Origin: Fodinicola acaciae
GTDB taxonomy: Bacteria; Actinomycetota; Actinomycetes; Mycobacteriales; HKI-0501
Assembly: GCF_010993745.1 (NCBI RefSeq)
Contig: NZ_WOTN01000002.1
Span: forward strand, 1,612,001 to 1,676,000
DNA: 64,000 nucleotides
Direction: 5' to 3'
How positions within the stretch are numbered: the first letter of the stretch is position 1; every line of letters begins with the position of its first letter. This document shows positions 1 through 12,690 of the stretch, one piece after another. The position numbers were made by a program, and so were the translations under genes. The notes beneath the pieces were generated by a model, which was not told the origin of the DNA, did not search any database, and saw nothing but the letters and a program-made list of their open reading frames with translations.

Positions 1-357
1 CACTGTTGCGCCGCGGACGCGCCGTTGGCGTTGTTCCGGTCGGCTGGGGCTTCGGCGGTGTCGTTGGACCTGTCGCTGGTGTCGCAGGCCGACTATGACG
101 ACCTGGCCGAGCACATCGACGCTGGCGGCGTGTTGGTCGCTGGCGTTGTGCCTGGCGGTGGGGGCGACGTGCCGTCGGTGGAGGAGGTGGCCGATCCGCT
201 GCGGACGCTGGTCACCGGCCTCGGCTTCGCGCCGGAACGCGTACCGGCCGCCGTGACCCTGTCGCCGTCCTGTGGCCTGGCCGGTGCCACGTCGGCGTAC
301 GCGCGCGCGGCTCTGCGACGCTGCACCGAGGCCGCCCACAAGCTTGCCTCCGGCTGA
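1..357 (+). CDS. C-terminal part of a cobalamin-independent methionine synthase-like protein
   Basis: The reading frame is open from the first base of the window and ends at 357, so this is the last roughly 118 residues of a gene that starts upstream. It begins HCCAADAPLALFR and carries LSPSCGLAGA near the end. Both match the C-terminal zinc-site region of the MetE/UROD-like family, where a His-x-Cys motif and a late Cys bind zinc. In actinobacteria a short MetE-like protein without the N-terminal half commonly sits directly upstream of ligA, and that arrangement is seen here. Whether it makes methionine or acts on another methyl donor cannot be judged from the fragment. Confidence 0.75.
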   Translation, partial: HCCAADAPLALFRSAGASAVSLDLSLVSQADYDDLAEHIDAGGVLVAGVVPGGGGDVPSVEEVADPLRTLVTGLGFAPERVPAAVTLSPSCGLAGATSAYARAALRRCTEAAHKLASG

Positions 358-2845
<2,488 letters not shown>

Positions 2846-2928
2846 CGCTCCTGTGCCGCTGGCGCGCGTGCACGTGCATTCGCACGCTATCGTCTGCGCA
2901 AGACCTGACTTTGGGGCATGGGGGTTTG

Positions 2929-5004
2929 GTGACAACTGCCGATCCGCGTGATCTCACGCCGTCCTGGCGTGAGTGGCGGTTTTGGCTGTTCGTCACCCTG
3001 GTCGCCATTGGCGCGCTGGCGGTCATCCGGTTCGGTGCCGCCGAGGACATCAGCGAGCTCGGCCAGTTGCCGGTGACTTTCTGGGTTATCGCGGCGATGG
3101 TGGTGATCGGCGAACTGTGGCCGGTGGCGGTCATGGCGACGGACGGTCGCCGGCCGACCGCACAGGGTAACGGATTGGTCGCCTCGACGACTTTTGTCTT
3201 CGCCGTACTGATTTTCTGGGGCCTCGGCGCCGCGATCGTCATCCAGGCGATCGGCGTCATGCTCACCGACCTGCCGAAGCGCCGCGCGATCTATCGGACG
3301 ATCTTCAACATCAGCCAGTACGCGATCAGCTGGGGCGCCGCGCATGTGGTGTTGACCACAATGGCGCAGAACCGCCATCCGTCGCACACGCTGGCGCTGC
3401 AGCCGCGGCTGTTGCCGGCGATCGTGCTCGCGGCCGTCGCGTACTTCCTGATCAACAACCTGGTCGTGTCGGTGATGGCCAAGCTGCACACCGGCGGCAC
3501 CGTACGCAGTCACTATTTCTACGCGTTCGGCTATCACCTTTTCAGCGAAGGCGCGTTGCTCGCGCTGGCGCCGATCGTCGTGCTCGCCCTGCAACAAAGC
3601 TCCTGGTATTTACCGTTGTTACTGGTCGCGTTGATCGCCGTGCAACAAAACGCGAGGGTCAGCAACCGGCACCAGCGGCTCGCGCTGCACGACGAGTTGA
3701 CCGGTCTGGCCAACAGAAAACTGCTGCACGACAGCGCCGTGCAGGCGCTCGCCGACGCGCGCGAGACAAATCGGTCGGTCGGCGTTCTTTTCCTCGATCT
3801 CGACCATTTCAAGAGCGTCAACGACACATTGGGACATCACGTCGGCGACCAGCTGTTGCAGGATGTGGCCGCGCGGCTGACGCGTTCGGTGCGTTCCGAC
3901 GACATCGTCTCGCGACTCGGTGGCGACGAGTTTGCCGTTCTTTTACCGGGACTGGTGGACCAGTGGACCGCGGCCGAGGTCGCCGAGCGGGTGTCCGACG
4001 CGCTGGCCGCGCCGTTCAGTCCGCACGGCGAGGCGGCCGTACGCATCGACCTCGGCGGCTCGATCGGCATCGCTTTCTTCCCCGCGCACGGCGAAGACGT
4101 CGACACGGTTTTCCAGCGCGCGGACGCCGCGATGTACACGGCGAAATCGCGTGGACTGGACAGCGTCGTCTATTCCGACGACGGCACCGAGGGAATCGGC
4201 GGCGCCATTCTCACCGAGCTGCGCGAGGCGCTGCAAAACGGACCGGAGGCGGCCGGCCTGGCCGTACATTTCCAGCCACAGGTGGAGCTGGGGTCCGGCC
4301 AGGTGGTCGGCGTGGAGGCGCTCGTACGGTGGAAACACCAGCGGCTGGGGTGGATCGCGCCGACCGAGTTCATCCCGATGGCCGAGCGCGGCGTCCTCAT
4401 CGGCGAGCTGACCCGGTGGATGCTGGACAACAGCCTGGCGCAGCTGCGCGACTGGGAAAACGCCGGCCTGAAGCTGCAGGTCGCGGTGAACATCAGCATT
4501 CGCGACCTGCAGTCGGTGGAGCTGGCCGACTTTTTGGCGCGGCGGCTGGTGCATTACCAGCTGCCGGCCGACCGGTTGAAGGTGGAAATCGACGACGCGA
4601 GCACGATTTCCGGCCGCGAGAACGTACAGGCGGCATTGCGCGCGCTGGAGGATCTCGGCGTCGGAATCAGCCTGGATCATTTCGGCATCGGCTATTGCAG
4701 CCTGACCAGACTGCGGCGTTTGCCGGTCAGCGAAGTGAAAATCGACTCGTCATTTGTCTCGCGGCTCATCACCGACGACGACGACGCGGCGGTCGTACGG
4801 TCCATTGTGGACCTGGCCAACGCGCTGGAACTGGACGTGGTCGCCGAAGGCGTCGAGGATGAGCCGACCTGGCGCGCGCTCGCCGCACTCGGCTGCAACG
4901 ACGCGCAGGGCAACTACTTCGCCGAGCCGATGCCGCCGGAGGACGTGGTGCTGCTCCTGCGCGACGGCGGCCGTTTCCCGTTGTTGCACGCCGTCGGCAC
5001 CTGA
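2929..5004 (+). CDS. Membrane-anchored GGDEF-EAL protein (cyclic di-GMP turnover)
   Basis: About 691 residues. The first 220 or so form a hydrophobic domain with several membrane segments. A GGDEF domain follows, with an intact active site SRLGGDEF and an RxxD inhibitory site (RSDD) five residues before GGDEF, so diguanylate cyclase activity and product inhibition are both plausible. The C-terminal EAL domain keeps EALVRW, NIS, a late Lys (SEVKID) and AEGVED. It reads EIDDAS where active enzymes usually have an ELTES-type motif, and DHFGIGYCSL where they have DDFGTGYSSL. One metal-binding Asp is therefore His, and phosphodiesterase activity is doubtful. GTG at 2929 is chosen because a run of five G lies just upstream; a TTG at 2911 would add six residues. 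Confidence 0.9.
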   Translation: MTTADPRDLTPSWREWRFWLFVTLVAIGALAVIRFGAAEDISELGQLPVTFWVIAAMVVIGELWPVAVMATDGRRPTAQGNGLVASTTFVFAVLIFWGLGAAIVIQAIGVMLTDLPKRRAIYRTIFNISQYAISWGAAHVVLTTMAQNRHPSHTLALQPRLLPAIVLAAVAYFLINNLVVSVMAKLHTGGTVRSHYFYAFGYHLFSEGALLALAPIVVLALQQSSWYLPLLLVALIAVQQNARVSNRHQRLALHDELTGLANRKLLHDSAVQALADARETNRSVGVLFLDLDHFKSVNDTLGHHVGDQLLQDVAARLTRSVRSDDIVSRLGGDEFAVLLPGLVDQWTAAEVAERVSDALAAPFSPHGEAAVRIDLGGSIGIAFFPAHGEDVDTVFQRADAAMYTAKSRGLDSVVYSDDGTEGIGGAILTELREALQNGPEAAGLAVHFQPQVELGSGQVVGVEALVRWKHQRLGWIAPTEFIPMAERGVLIGELTRWMLDNSLAQLRDWENAGLKLQVAVNISIRDLQSVELADFLARRLVHYQLPADRLKVEIDDASTISGRENVQAALRALEDLGVGISLDHFGIGYCSLTRLRRLPVSEVKIDSSFVSRLITDDDDAAVVRSIVDLANALELDVVAEGVEDEPTWRALAALGCNDAQGNYFAEPMPPEDVVLLLRDGGRFPLLHAVGT

Positions 5005-5005
5005 T

Positions 5006-5710
5006 TCAGCGCAGGTGGGTGGCGAAGAAGGCGAGTACGCGTTTCCACGCGTCGGCATTGGCCTCGTGGTCATAGCCGAGGCCGGCGATCCGCAGCAGCG
5101 GCGCGAACGGTCCGACCGGCAGCCGGTTGGCGAAGCCGTGGCCGGCTTTCGGATATTCCTTGACGTCGTGCGGCACGTCGCGCTCGGTCAGCAACCGGTC
5201 GAGCTTGTCGGCCGCGCCGCGTAGTCCGGCGTCGCGGCCGCCGAAGCTCGCCACGATCGGGCACGCGTCGTCGAAAACGCTGTCGTCCAGCGGCATCGGC
5301 CCGTAGTACGGCGCGCTCGCGTCGAACCCACGTGCGGCGGTCACCAGCGCGAAGCCGCCGCCCATGCAGAATCCGGCGACGCCGACCTTGCCGTTGGAGT
5401 TGGGATGCGACAGCAACTCCGTACGCGCCGCCTCGATGTCGTCGAAGGCCTGGCCCTCGGCGTTGAACAGCTGCCGGAAGACGCCCTGTACGCAGCGTAC
5501 GAAGCCGCCGCGGTGGTAGAGGTTGGGGACGAGCGCGAAATAGCCGGCGGTGGCAAACCGGTCGGCGATCTCGCGGATGTCGTCGCTCATGCCGAAGGCG
5601 TCGAAGACGATCACCACGCCCGGCCACGGCCCGTCGCCGGACACCTCCGGCTGCGGCACCGCCAGATAGCCGCCGATGGACCCGTTTGACGTCGGAATCG
5701 TCACATCCAC
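5006..5710 (-). CDS. Dienelactone hydrolase family protein
   Basis: An alpha/beta hydrolase of 234 residues, the usual size for the family. The catalytic triad is visible in order: nucleophilic Cys in GFCMGGG, Asp in GGRDAG, and His in AGHGFAN. Known members hydrolyse dienelactones in aromatic catabolism or related small esters and lactones. No aromatic-degradation genes lie nearby, so the substrate is unknown. There is no signal peptide, so it is probably cytoplasmic. It converges on the GGDEF-EAL gene with a 1-base gap and is divergent from gatC. Confidence 0.88.
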   Translation of the reverse strand: MDVTIPTSNGSIGGYLAVPQPEVSGDGPWPGVVIVFDAFGMSDDIREIADRFATAGYFALVPNLYHRGGFVRCVQGVFRQLFNAEGQAFDDIEAARTELLSHPNSNGKVGVAGFCMGGGFALVTAARGFDASAPYYGPMPLDDSVFDDACPIVASFGGRDAGLRGAADKLDRLLTERDVPHDVKEYPKAGHGFANRLPVGPFAPLLRIAGLGYDHEANADAWKRVLAFFATHLR

Positions 5711-5846
5711 GCCGCGCAGACTACTCCCTGCCGCAGGTCCGCATGGCCACCGAGCTCAGCGGTAATGCAGTGGAAGTCGGGCCGGGCACTGTCCGTAAAC
5801 TTGGGATGGTTCACCGCTCTACGGACGAAAGCGAGCCCGCACCAGC

Positions 5847-6143
5847 ATGTCCGTCATCACCCGAGCCGAGGTCCAGCATCTGGCGAAACTGGCCCGGATC
5901 GAGCTCACCGACGACGAGCTCGACCACTATTCCGGCCAGCTCGACGTGATCCTGTCCTCGATCGCGCAGATCTCCGAGGTCGCCGCGGACGACATCCCGC
6001 CGACCTCCCACCCGTTGCCGCTCACCAACGTGATGCGGCCGGACGAGCCGCGTCCGTGCCTGCCGGCCCAAGCTGTGCTGGCTGGTGCGCCGGCGGCCGA
6101 GCAGCAGCGGTTCCGCGTACCGCAGATCCTGGGGGAAGAGTGA
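5847..6143 (+). CDS. gatC: Aspartyl/glutamyl-tRNA amidotransferase subunit C
   Basis: A 98-residue small subunit that stabilises the GatA-GatB interface. The sequence ITRAEVQHLAKLARIELTDDEL followed by a C-terminal DIPPTSHPLPLTNVMRPDEP stretch is typical of GatC. It is first of gatC-gatA-gatB, and the 93-base gap to gatA shows no other gene. The complex converts Glu-tRNA(Gln), and usually Asp-tRNA(Asn), to the correct amide in bacteria that lack the matching synthetases. Confidence 0.95.
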   Translation: MSVITRAEVQHLAKLARIELTDDELDHYSGQLDVILSSIAQISEVAADDIPPTSHPLPLTNVMRPDEPRPCLPAQAVLAGAPAAEQQRFRVPQILGEE

Positions 6144-6236
6144 TGACGCGAGGCGACAGGTTCGCCAGCATCGACCGTGAGGCCGGCGCGGCAGCGATCG
6201 GCCGACCGAGGAGCGCAGCGGTTCTGGAGGCGAGCA

Positions 6237-7742
6237 ATGCACTCTGACGTGACCGCGCTGACCGCGGCGGAGCTCGGCGCCAGGATCGCCAGCCGCGAGG
6301 TGAGCAGCCGCGAGGTGGTGGACGCGCACTACGACCGGATCGCCAAGATCGACGACAGGGTGCACGCTTTCCTGCATCTCGACCACGAAGGCGCGCGCAA
6401 GCAGGCCGACGAGGTCGACGCGCGGATCGCCAGCGGCGAAAAGCTCGGTCCGCTGGCCGGCGTGCCGTTGGCGCTCAAGGACGTGATGGTCCAGAAGGAC
6501 ATCCCGACCACCTGCGGCTCCAAGATCCTGGAAGGCTGGCGGCCGCCGTACGACGCGACCGTCGTCGGCAAGCTGCGCGAGGCCGGTGTGGTGATCCTCG
6601 GCAAGACCAACATGGACGAGTTCGCGATGGGGTCGTCCACCGAGCACTCCGCGTACGGTCCGACCCACAACCCCTGGGACCTCGACCGCATCCCCGGCGG
6701 CTCCGGCGGCGGTTCCTCTGCGGCGGTGGCCGCGCGGATGGCGCCGCTGGCCATCGGTACGGACACCGGCGGCTCGATCCGCCAGCCCGGCGCGGTGACC
6801 GGCACGGTCGGCATGAAACCGACATACGGAGGCGTCTCGCGCTATGGCCTGATCGCCTTCTCCTCCTCTCTCGACCAGGCCGGTCCGTGCGCGCGCAACG
6901 TACTGGACGCGGCGCTGCTGCACGAGGTGATCGGCGGCCACGACCCGCTCGACTCGACCTCGATCGACGCGCCGGTGCCGCCGGTGGTGGAGGCGGCCAG
7001 AAACGCCGACGTCAGCGGCATGCGCATCGGTGTCGTACGCGAGTTCGCCGGCGACGGTTTCCAGCCCGACGTGTCGGCGCGCGTCGACGAGGCGGTGGCG
7101 TTGCTGACCAAGCTCGGCGCCGAGGTCGTCGAGGTGTCGTGTCCGCACTTCGTACACGCGCTGCCGGCTTACTACCTGATCGCCCCGAGCGAGTGCTCCT
7201 CCAACCTGGCGCGCTTCGACGCGATGCGATACGGCCTGCGGGTCGGCGACGACGGCACCAGATCGGCCGAGGAGGTCACCGCGCTCACCCGCGAGGCCGG
7301 CTTCGGACCGGAGGTCAAGCGCCGGATCATGATCGGCACGTACGCGCTGTCGTCCGGCTACTACGACGCTTACTACGGCCAGGCGCAGAAGGTCCGCACG
7401 CTCATCACCCGCGACTTCGAGGCCGCCTTCGAGCAGGTCGACGTGCTGGTGTCGCCAACCACGCCGACCACCGCGTTCCGGATCGGCGAGCGGATGGACG
7501 ACCCGATGCAGATGTACATGTCCGACATCTGCTCGATCCCGTCCAACCTGTCCGGCGGCGCGGCGATCAGCGTGCCGGTCGGCGTCGACGCCGACAACCT
7601 GCCGGTCGGCATGCAGATCATGGCGCCGGCGATGGCCGACGAGCGGTCCTACCGTGTCGGTGCCGCGCTGGAGAAGGCGCTGGTCGAGCAGTGGGGTGGT
7701 CCGTTGCTGGACCGCGCTCCGGAGCTGGAAGGTGCGCGCTGA
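6237..7742 (+). CDS. gatA: Aspartyl/glutamyl-tRNA amidotransferase subunit A
   Basis: Amidase subunit that releases ammonia from glutamine. It is 501 residues from the ATG at 6237, which has a good GGAGG ribosome-binding site; an upstream in-frame start at 6177 lacks one. The amidase-signature triad is Lys81 (PLALKDVM), cis-Ser156 ([11 protein letters not shown]) and Ser180 (TGGSIRQPG). The stop overlaps the gatB start (TGATG), which suggests translational coupling. Confidence 0.97.
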   Translation: MHSDVTALTAAELGARIASREVSSREVVDAHYDRIAKIDDRVHAFLHLDHEGARKQADEVDARIASGEKLGPLAGVPLALKDVMVQKDIPTTCGSKILEGWRPPYDATVVGKLREAGVVILGKTNMDEFAMGSSTEHSAYGPTHNPWDLDRIPGGSGGGSSAAVAARMAPLAIGTDTGGSIRQPGAVTGTVGMKPTYGGVSRYGLIAFSSSLDQAGPCARNVLDAALLHEVIGGHDPLDSTSIDAPVPPVVEAARNADVSGMRIGVVREFAGDGFQPDVSARVDEAVALLTKLGAEVVEVSCPHFVHALPAYYLIAPSECSSNLARFDAMRYGLRVGDDGTRSAEEVTALTREAGFGPEVKRRIMIGTYALSSGYYDAYYGQAQKVRTLITRDFEAAFEQVDVLVSPTTPTTAFRIGERMDDPMQMYMSDICSIPSNLSGGAAISVPVGVDADNLPVGMQIMAPAMADERSYRVGAALEKALVEQWGGPLLDRAPELEGAR

Positions 7743-9238
7743 TGAGCGACCTGATGGGTTACGACGAGGCGGTCGCCACCTTCGACCCGGTCTTCGGGCT
7801 GGAGGTGCACGTCGAGCTCGGCACGGCCACCAAGATGTTCTGTGGCTGCTCGACCGAGTTCGGCGCCGAGCCCAACACGCAGACCTGCCCGACCTGCCTC
7901 GGGCTGCCCGGCGCGCTGCCGGTGGTCAACGAGATCGGCGTGGAGTCGGCGATCCGGATCGGGCTCGCGCTCAACTGCTCGATCGCGTCCTGGTGCCGCT
8001 TCGCGCGGAAGAACTACTTCTATCCGGACATGCCGAAAAACTTCCAGACCTCGCAGTATGACGAGCCGATCTGCTACGACGGCTATCTCGACGTCGAGGT
8101 CGACGGTGAGACCGTACGGGTCGGCATCGAGCGCGCGCACATGGAGGAGGACACCGGCAAGTCGCTGCACGTCGGCGGCGCGACCGGCCGCATCCACGGC
8201 GCGTCGCACTCGCTGGTCGACTACAACCGCGCCGGCATCCCGCTGATCGAGATCGTCACCAAGCCGGTCGAAGGCATCGGCGCGCGTACGCCCCAGGTGG
8301 CTCGCGCGGTCGTCGCCGAGCTCCGCGAGATCGTCCGCGGCCTCGGTGTCTCCGAGGCGCGGATGGAGCGCGGCCAGCTGCGCTGCGACGCCAACCTGTC
8401 GCTGCGGCCGTCGCCGGACGCGCCTTACGGCACGCGGTCGGAGACCAAAAACGTCAACTCGCTGCGCAGCGTCGAGCGAGCGGTCACGTACGAGATCCGC
8501 CGGCAGGCCGCGCTGTTGGCCGGCGGCGGCAAGATCGTGCAGGAGACGCGGCATTTCCACGAGGACAACGGCACCACCACCTCCGGCCGGGTCAAGGAGG
8601 AGGCCGAGGACTACCGCTATTTCCCCGAGCCAGACCTCGTACCGGTCGCGCCTTCACCGGAATGGGTGGAAAAGCTGCGTGCCGCGCTGCCGGAGCGGCC
8701 GAGTGAGCGGCGTCGCCGGCTGCAGTCGGAGTGGGGTTTCACCGACAAGGACATGAATTCCGCGGTCGGCGCCGGCGCGGTCGACCTGATCGAGGCGACG
8801 GTCGCCGCCGGCACGACCGCGGACGCCGCGCGCAAGTGGTGGCTCGGCGAGTTGGCCAGGCGTGCCAACGAAAACGGCAAGGAGCTGGACGCGCAGGGGG
8901 TCACCCCGGCGCAGATCGCCGAGCTGCAGTCGCTGGTGGATTCCGGCCGGTTGAACGACAAACTCGCTCGCCAGGCGCTGGACGGCGTGTTGGCCGGCGA
9001 GGGCTCACCGACCGAGGTCGCGCAGGCGCGCGGCCTGGCGATCGTCTCCGACACCGGCGCGCTCGGCGCGGCCGTCGACGAGGCGATCGCGGCAAATCCT
9101 GACGTCGCCGAGAAAATCCGTGGCGGCAAGGTCGCGGCAGCTGGCGCTCTGGTCGGCGCGGTCATGAAAGCGACGAAGGGACAGGCCGACGCCAAGACCG
9201 TACGCGAGCTGATCCTGGACAAACTCGGCGCTTCGTGA
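7742..9238 (+). CDS. gatB: Aspartyl/glutamyl-tRNA amidotransferase subunit B
   Basis: Kinase and tRNA-binding subunit that phosphorylates the misacylated Glu or Asp before amidation. It is 498 residues. The [10 protein letters not shown]-terminus, the zinc site CGCSTEF ... CPTCLGLPG, the [18 protein letters not shown] motif and a C-terminal helical YqeY-like tail ending LILDKLGAS are all visible. The ATG overlaps the gatA stop, and the last codons overlap the next small gene. Confidence 0.97.
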   Translation: MSDLMGYDEAVATFDPVFGLEVHVELGTATKMFCGCSTEFGAEPNTQTCPTCLGLPGALPVVNEIGVESAIRIGLALNCSIASWCRFARKNYFYPDMPKNFQTSQYDEPICYDGYLDVEVDGETVRVGIERAHMEEDTGKSLHVGGATGRIHGASHSLVDYNRAGIPLIEIVTKPVEGIGARTPQVARAVVAELREIVRGLGVSEARMERGQLRCDANLSLRPSPDAPYGTRSETKNVNSLRSVERAVTYEIRRQAALLAGGGKIVQETRHFHEDNGTTTSGRVKEEAEDYRYFPEPDLVPVAPSPEWVEKLRAALPERPSERRRRLQSEWGFTDKDMNSAVGAGAVDLIEATVAAGTTADAARKWWLGELARRANENGKELDAQGVTPAQIAELQSLVDSGRLNDKLARQALDGVLAGEGSPTEVAQARGLAIVSDTGALGAAVDEAIAANPDVAEKIRGGKVAAAGALVGAVMKATKGQADAKTVRELILDKLGAS

Positions 9239-9648
9239 CCGGACCAGCGGCCGTGCCGGCGTATGTCGACGCGTCGGACCCGATCTTCACCGGCGCGTAC
9301 GGCCGGCCGCCGGCGATGTATGTCGAGGTCGCGCCTGGCCGTATCGTGCAGCTGCGGCCAGGACGCAACGAGCTCGAGCTGCCGTGCGGACGCCGCCGGC
9401 TGCGGTTTTACTCGCAGTACTGGTTTTTCCAGGTCGGCCGCGCCGAGCTGGACGTGGACGCCCGGCCGGGCCAGCCGCTGTGGCTGCATTATGCCGCGCC
9501 ATACCTGATCTATTCACGCGGTCGAGCGGGCTTCGGCCAGCTCGGCCGGCGGCCGGGTGCGGCGGCCGCGGCCATGATCCTGGGCTCGGCGCTGCTGCTC
9601 CCGCTGGCCCTGGTCGGCATCTTCCTGCTGATCAGGGCTCTGAGCTGA
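9235..9648 (+). CDS. Small membrane-anchored protein downstream of gatB, function unknown
   Basis: A 137-residue product starting at a GTG that overlaps the gatB stop, so it is probably co-translated with gatB. The N-terminal 95 residues look like a beta-rich domain ([15 protein letters not shown] ... [13 protein letters not shown]). They are followed by an Arg/Gly hinge and one strongly hydrophobic C-terminal segment ([21 protein letters not shown]), which predicts a tail-anchored protein. I do not recognise the family. A link to tRNA amidation rests on position only. Confidence 0.7.
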   Translation: MTGPAAVPAYVDASDPIFTGAYGRPPAMYVEVAPGRIVQLRPGRNELELPCGRRRLRFYSQYWFFQVGRAELDVDARPGQPLWLHYAAPYLIYSRGRAGFGQLGRRPGAAAAAMILGSALLLPLALVGIFLLIRALS

Positions 9649-9711
9649 CTGTCGTACCTCGGACGTAATGTGAGGTCGTCGATACGCTCCGCCTGAGGAC
9701 GGGACGGTTGG

Positions 9712-11325
9712 ATGACGCTGTTGGGACCGCTGCGCTGGGCCGTGGTGGATGTCGAGACGACCGGCCTGTCGCCTGGCACCGATCGCGTGCTGTCGGTCGC
9801 GGTGGTCCACGTCGACGAGGACGGCCGGATCGAGCAGACCTGGTCGACGCTGCTCAATCCCGGCCGCGATCCGGGGCCGGTGCACGTACATGGCCTGACC
9901 GCACAGATGCTGGCCGGCGCGCCGACGTTCGAGGCGATCGCCGACGAGTTGCGTGAGCGGCTGAGTGGTCGGGTTTTCGTGGCACACAACGCCGATTTCG
10001 ACTGGGGGTTCCTGGCCGCGGAGGCGGCGCTGGCTGGCACCGCGCTGCCGAGCACGCATCGGCTGTGCACTCTCGCGCTCGTACGCCGGCTCGAGCTGGG
10101 TCTGCCCAACCACCGCCTCGGCACGCTGGCGCAGCACTGGGGGATCGCGCAGCAGCACGCGCACGACGCGCTCGACGACGCCCGAGTTGCCGCGCAGGTG
10201 TTGAAAAACGCGACGCTGGAGGCGTTGAAAGCCGCCGTACCGTTGCCCCTCCTGCCGCTGACGGACTGGCTCTGGCAGCAGCCGCCGCTGCCGGTGTACG
10301 GCCGGGAGTGGACCAATCCTGGCATCCTGCGCGGTCCGCTCGTGCAAGGCATGCGGGTGGTGATCACCGGTCCGACGGCGACCAACCGCGCCGAGTTGTA
10401 CGCGCGTTGCCATGCCGCTGGCCTCGACGTGAAAGACCGGGTCAACCGGCGCTGCAGCGTCCTGGTCTGCAACGATCCGCTGTCGACCACGGTCAAGTCG
10501 CGCCGAGCCGCCGCGCACGGCATTCCGGTGATCGACGAGTCGGTGCTGGTGCGACTGCTTGACGACGTACGGCCCGGTGTGGCCGCCGAGACGGCGCCGG
10601 TTCACCGGCAGGTGCGGCCGCGTCCGGCGCCGGTCGGCGCGCTGGCGATGCGGCGGATCCTGGTGCTCGGCGGTCCGTACGAGCGGGCCGCGAGCTTCCG
10701 GTCGCGGATCGCCGCGGCCGGCGGCCTGCCGGCGGTCAACCTGACGCCGCGGATCAGCCACGCGGTGGTGCTCGACGGCGGCGAGCACGATCCGCGCTTC
10801 GAGCGGCTCGGCGCGCTCGGCGTCACGATCGTGCCGCCGGCGGACTTCGACGCGCTGTTGGCCGACCGGCGGCCGCGCGGCGATGTCGATCCGCTGGTGT
10901 TGCCGGCCGGCGGCGACAGCGACCTGCCGGTCGACGCGTACGGTCCACAGTGGACGGTGAGCGCGTCGCGGGTCTGGGAGAGCCCGGCCGATCTCGACCT
11001 GGTCGCGTATGCGCTGGACGAGTCGGGCGAGATCGGCGACGAGCTCGACGCGGTCATCGACGCGCCAAACGAGCGGTCCGTCCGGCTGGATGTCGACGCG
11101 CTGCCGGTTTGGTGCGCGCGCGTACGCGTCGTCGCCGGTGTCACCGCCGGCGCTGAGCTGGGGCCGGTGCAGGTGCACATCCGCGACGCCGGCGACGCCG
11201 ACTGGTGCACCAGCACACTCGACGCGCCGCCAGGCTGTCGCTCGCTGACCCTCGTCGACCTCTACCGCCGCGCCACCCGCTGGCGCCTCGTTGTGACCGG
11301 CTCGCCCGCGGACCTCGCCGACTGA
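9712..11325 (+). CDS. DnaQ-type 3'-5' exonuclease fused to BRCT and TerD-like domains
   Basis: A 537-residue three-part protein. Residues 1-185 are a DEDDh exonuclease: D13 and E15 in VDVETTG, D95 in HNADFDW, and H151 and D156 in the HxAxxD motif. About 210-290 reads as a BRCT fold (GMRVVITGPTATNRAELYARCHAAGLDV). The last roughly 140 residues resemble the TerD/tellurium-resistance calcium-binding fold (WTVSASRVWESPADLDLVAYALDESGE ... LTLVDLYRRATRWRLVV). The exonuclease part resembles proofreading subunits but is not placed with polymerase genes. DNA damage or stress processing is the likely role, by inference. It stands alone, 63 bases after the previous gene. Confidence 0.85.
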   Translation: MTLLGPLRWAVVDVETTGLSPGTDRVLSVAVVHVDEDGRIEQTWSTLLNPGRDPGPVHVHGLTAQMLAGAPTFEAIADELRERLSGRVFVAHNADFDWGFLAAEAALAGTALPSTHRLCTLALVRRLELGLPNHRLGTLAQHWGIAQQHAHDALDDARVAAQVLKNATLEALKAAVPLPLLPLTDWLWQQPPLPVYGREWTNPGILRGPLVQGMRVVITGPTATNRAELYARCHAAGLDVKDRVNRRCSVLVCNDPLSTTVKSRRAAAHGIPVIDESVLVRLLDDVRPGVAAETAPVHRQVRPRPAPVGALAMRRILVLGGPYERAASFRSRIAAAGGLPAVNLTPRISHAVVLDGGEHDPRFERLGALGVTIVPPADFDALLADRRPRGDVDPLVLPAGGDSDLPVDAYGPQWTVSASRVWESPADLDLVAYALDESGEIGDELDAVIDAPNERSVRLDVDALPVWCARVRVVAGVTAGAELGPVQVHIRDAGDADWCTSTLDAPPGCRSLTLVDLYRRATRWRLVVTGSPADLAD

Positions 11326-11326
11326 G

Positions 11327-11479
11327 GTCCGATTGTCGCCTTCTTGACCGGTCTCCCCAGGAAACTGGTCAAGAAAGCCGCAATCGGACGCCAGGTCGCT
11401 GGTCCGATTGTCACCTTGGCCGACAAAACCTCAGGTCAGCCGGCACCAGACGACGCAATCGGATTCCGATTGCGTCGTC
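11327..11479. repeat. Dispersed palindrome family A, copy 2, at a convergent junction
   Basis: This stretch fills the gap between two converging genes. It contains a perfect inverted repeat with 15-base arms and a 1-base centre (11449-11463 and 11465-11479, arm GACGACGCAATCGGA). Upstream of it is an imperfect repeat between TCCGATTGTCGCC... and ...GGTCAAGAAAGCCGCAATCGG, and then another GTCCGATTGTCACCTTG unit. It may serve as a two-way terminator. The same words recur at 381-470 and 62642-62668. Confidence 0.7.
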
Positions 11480-11481
11480 GG

Positions 11482-12633
11482 TCAGAGCTGGCTGACGCCG
11501 CCGCCCCCTGGCGGCACGACGCGCAGGATCTTGTCGTCGTCGGCGGCCGGAGTGCCGCGGCCGTCCTTGTTGGACGTGGTGACCCACAGCGACCCGTCCG
11601 GCGCGACCATGACCGTACGCAGCCGGCCAAACTGGTCTTTCAGAGCATCAGAAGGCTTGCCGGTGACGCCGCCGGTGTTGGCGTCGAGCGTGACGATCCA
11701 CAGCCGCTTGCCGGCCAGGCCGCCGAGCACCGCGCTGTTGCCGGCGACCGCCAGACCGGCCGGCGAGGCCTCGGTGGTCGGCCAGGTGACCAGCGGGTTC
11801 ACGTAGCGCGGATCGCTGCCGACCCCCTCGACCGCTGGCCAGCCGTAATTCTTCCCCGGCTGGATCAGGTTGAGCTCATCGAACCGGTCCTGCCCGAACT
11901 CGGTGGCATAGAGCCGCTTCTTGTCGTCCCAGGCCAGGCCTTCGACGTTGCGGTGACCGTAGGAATAGACCAGCGAGTTGGGAAACGGGTTGCCCGGCGC
12001 CGGCTTGCCGTCCAGTGTCATCCGCAGGATCTTGCCGCCGAGGCTCGCCTTGTTCTGCGCGTTGGATGTGACGCCGGCGTCGCCGGTGCCGGCGTAGAGA
12101 AAGCCGTCGGGTCCGATCGCCAGCCGGCCGCCGTCGTGGAAGTTGGCCGCCGGGATGCCGGTGACGATCGGCTGCGGCTGGCCGCCGAGCACCAGCTTGG
12201 CGATCCGGTTGTCGGTCGCGGTCGTGTAGTAGACGAAGACCGTCTTGTCGCTCGCGTACTTCGGCGACACGGCGATCCCCAGCAGTCCGCCTTCGCCGCG
12301 GTTGGTGACGCCGTTGACCGTCTGCACCGGTGTGACCGCGCCGTTTGGGGCCACCTTCAGGATGCGGTGGCTGTCCCGCTCGGTGACCAGCGCGTTTCGG
12401 TCTGGCAGGAACGCCATCCCCCACGGCACCGCGAGGTTTTTGGCCAGCACCTGTACGCCGGGACCGCCGTCGTCGGCGGTCGGCGAGTCGCTCGGCGTCG
12501 GCTGGGTCGTCGGGGTCGGCAGGTTGGGTGGCTCGCCCGAGGTGTCGCTCGGCGGTCCGAACGCACAGCCGGCGAGGCCGAGCAGCAGCACCGCTCCAAG
12601 AACGGTCCGCCGCATCGCGCTCGCCACACTCAT
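11482..12633 (-). CDS. Lipoprotein PQQ-dependent sugar dehydrogenase (glucose/sorbosone dehydrogenase family)
   Basis: A 383-residue exported protein. A lipoprotein signal ends in LAGC (Cys about 23), followed by a Pro/Thr/Ser-rich linker. A six-bladed beta-propeller follows, with the family signatures [60 protein letters not shown] and GKNYGWP. Members oxidise sugars using pyrroloquinoline quinone on the outer face of the membrane. No PQQ synthesis genes are in the window, so either the cofactor is acquired or the activity differs. It is followed by a long palindrome at the convergent end. Confidence 0.92.
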   Translation of the reverse strand: MSVASAMRRTVLGAVLLLGLAGCAFGPPSDTSGEPPNLPTPTTQPTPSDSPTADDGGPGVQVLAKNLAVPWGMAFLPDRNALVTERDSHRILKVAPNGAVTPVQTVNGVTNRGEGGLLGIAVSPKYASDKTVFVYYTTATDNRIAKLVLGGQPQPIVTGIPAANFHDGGRLAIGPDGFLYAGTGDAGVTSNAQNKASLGGKILRMTLDGKPAPGNPFPNSLVYSYGHRNVEGLAWDDKKRLYATEFGQDRFDELNLIQPGKNYGWPAVEGVGSDPRYVNPLVTWPTTEASPAGLAVAGNSAVLGGLAGKRLWIVTLDANTGGVTGKPSDALKDQFGRLRTVMVAPDGSLWVTTSNKDGRGTPAADDDKILRVVPPGGGGVSQL

Positions 12634-12690
12634 ACGGCAAAGCCTAACGACCCCGTGCGACCATCCGAGCGACCGAGCCTGCCGAACGGG

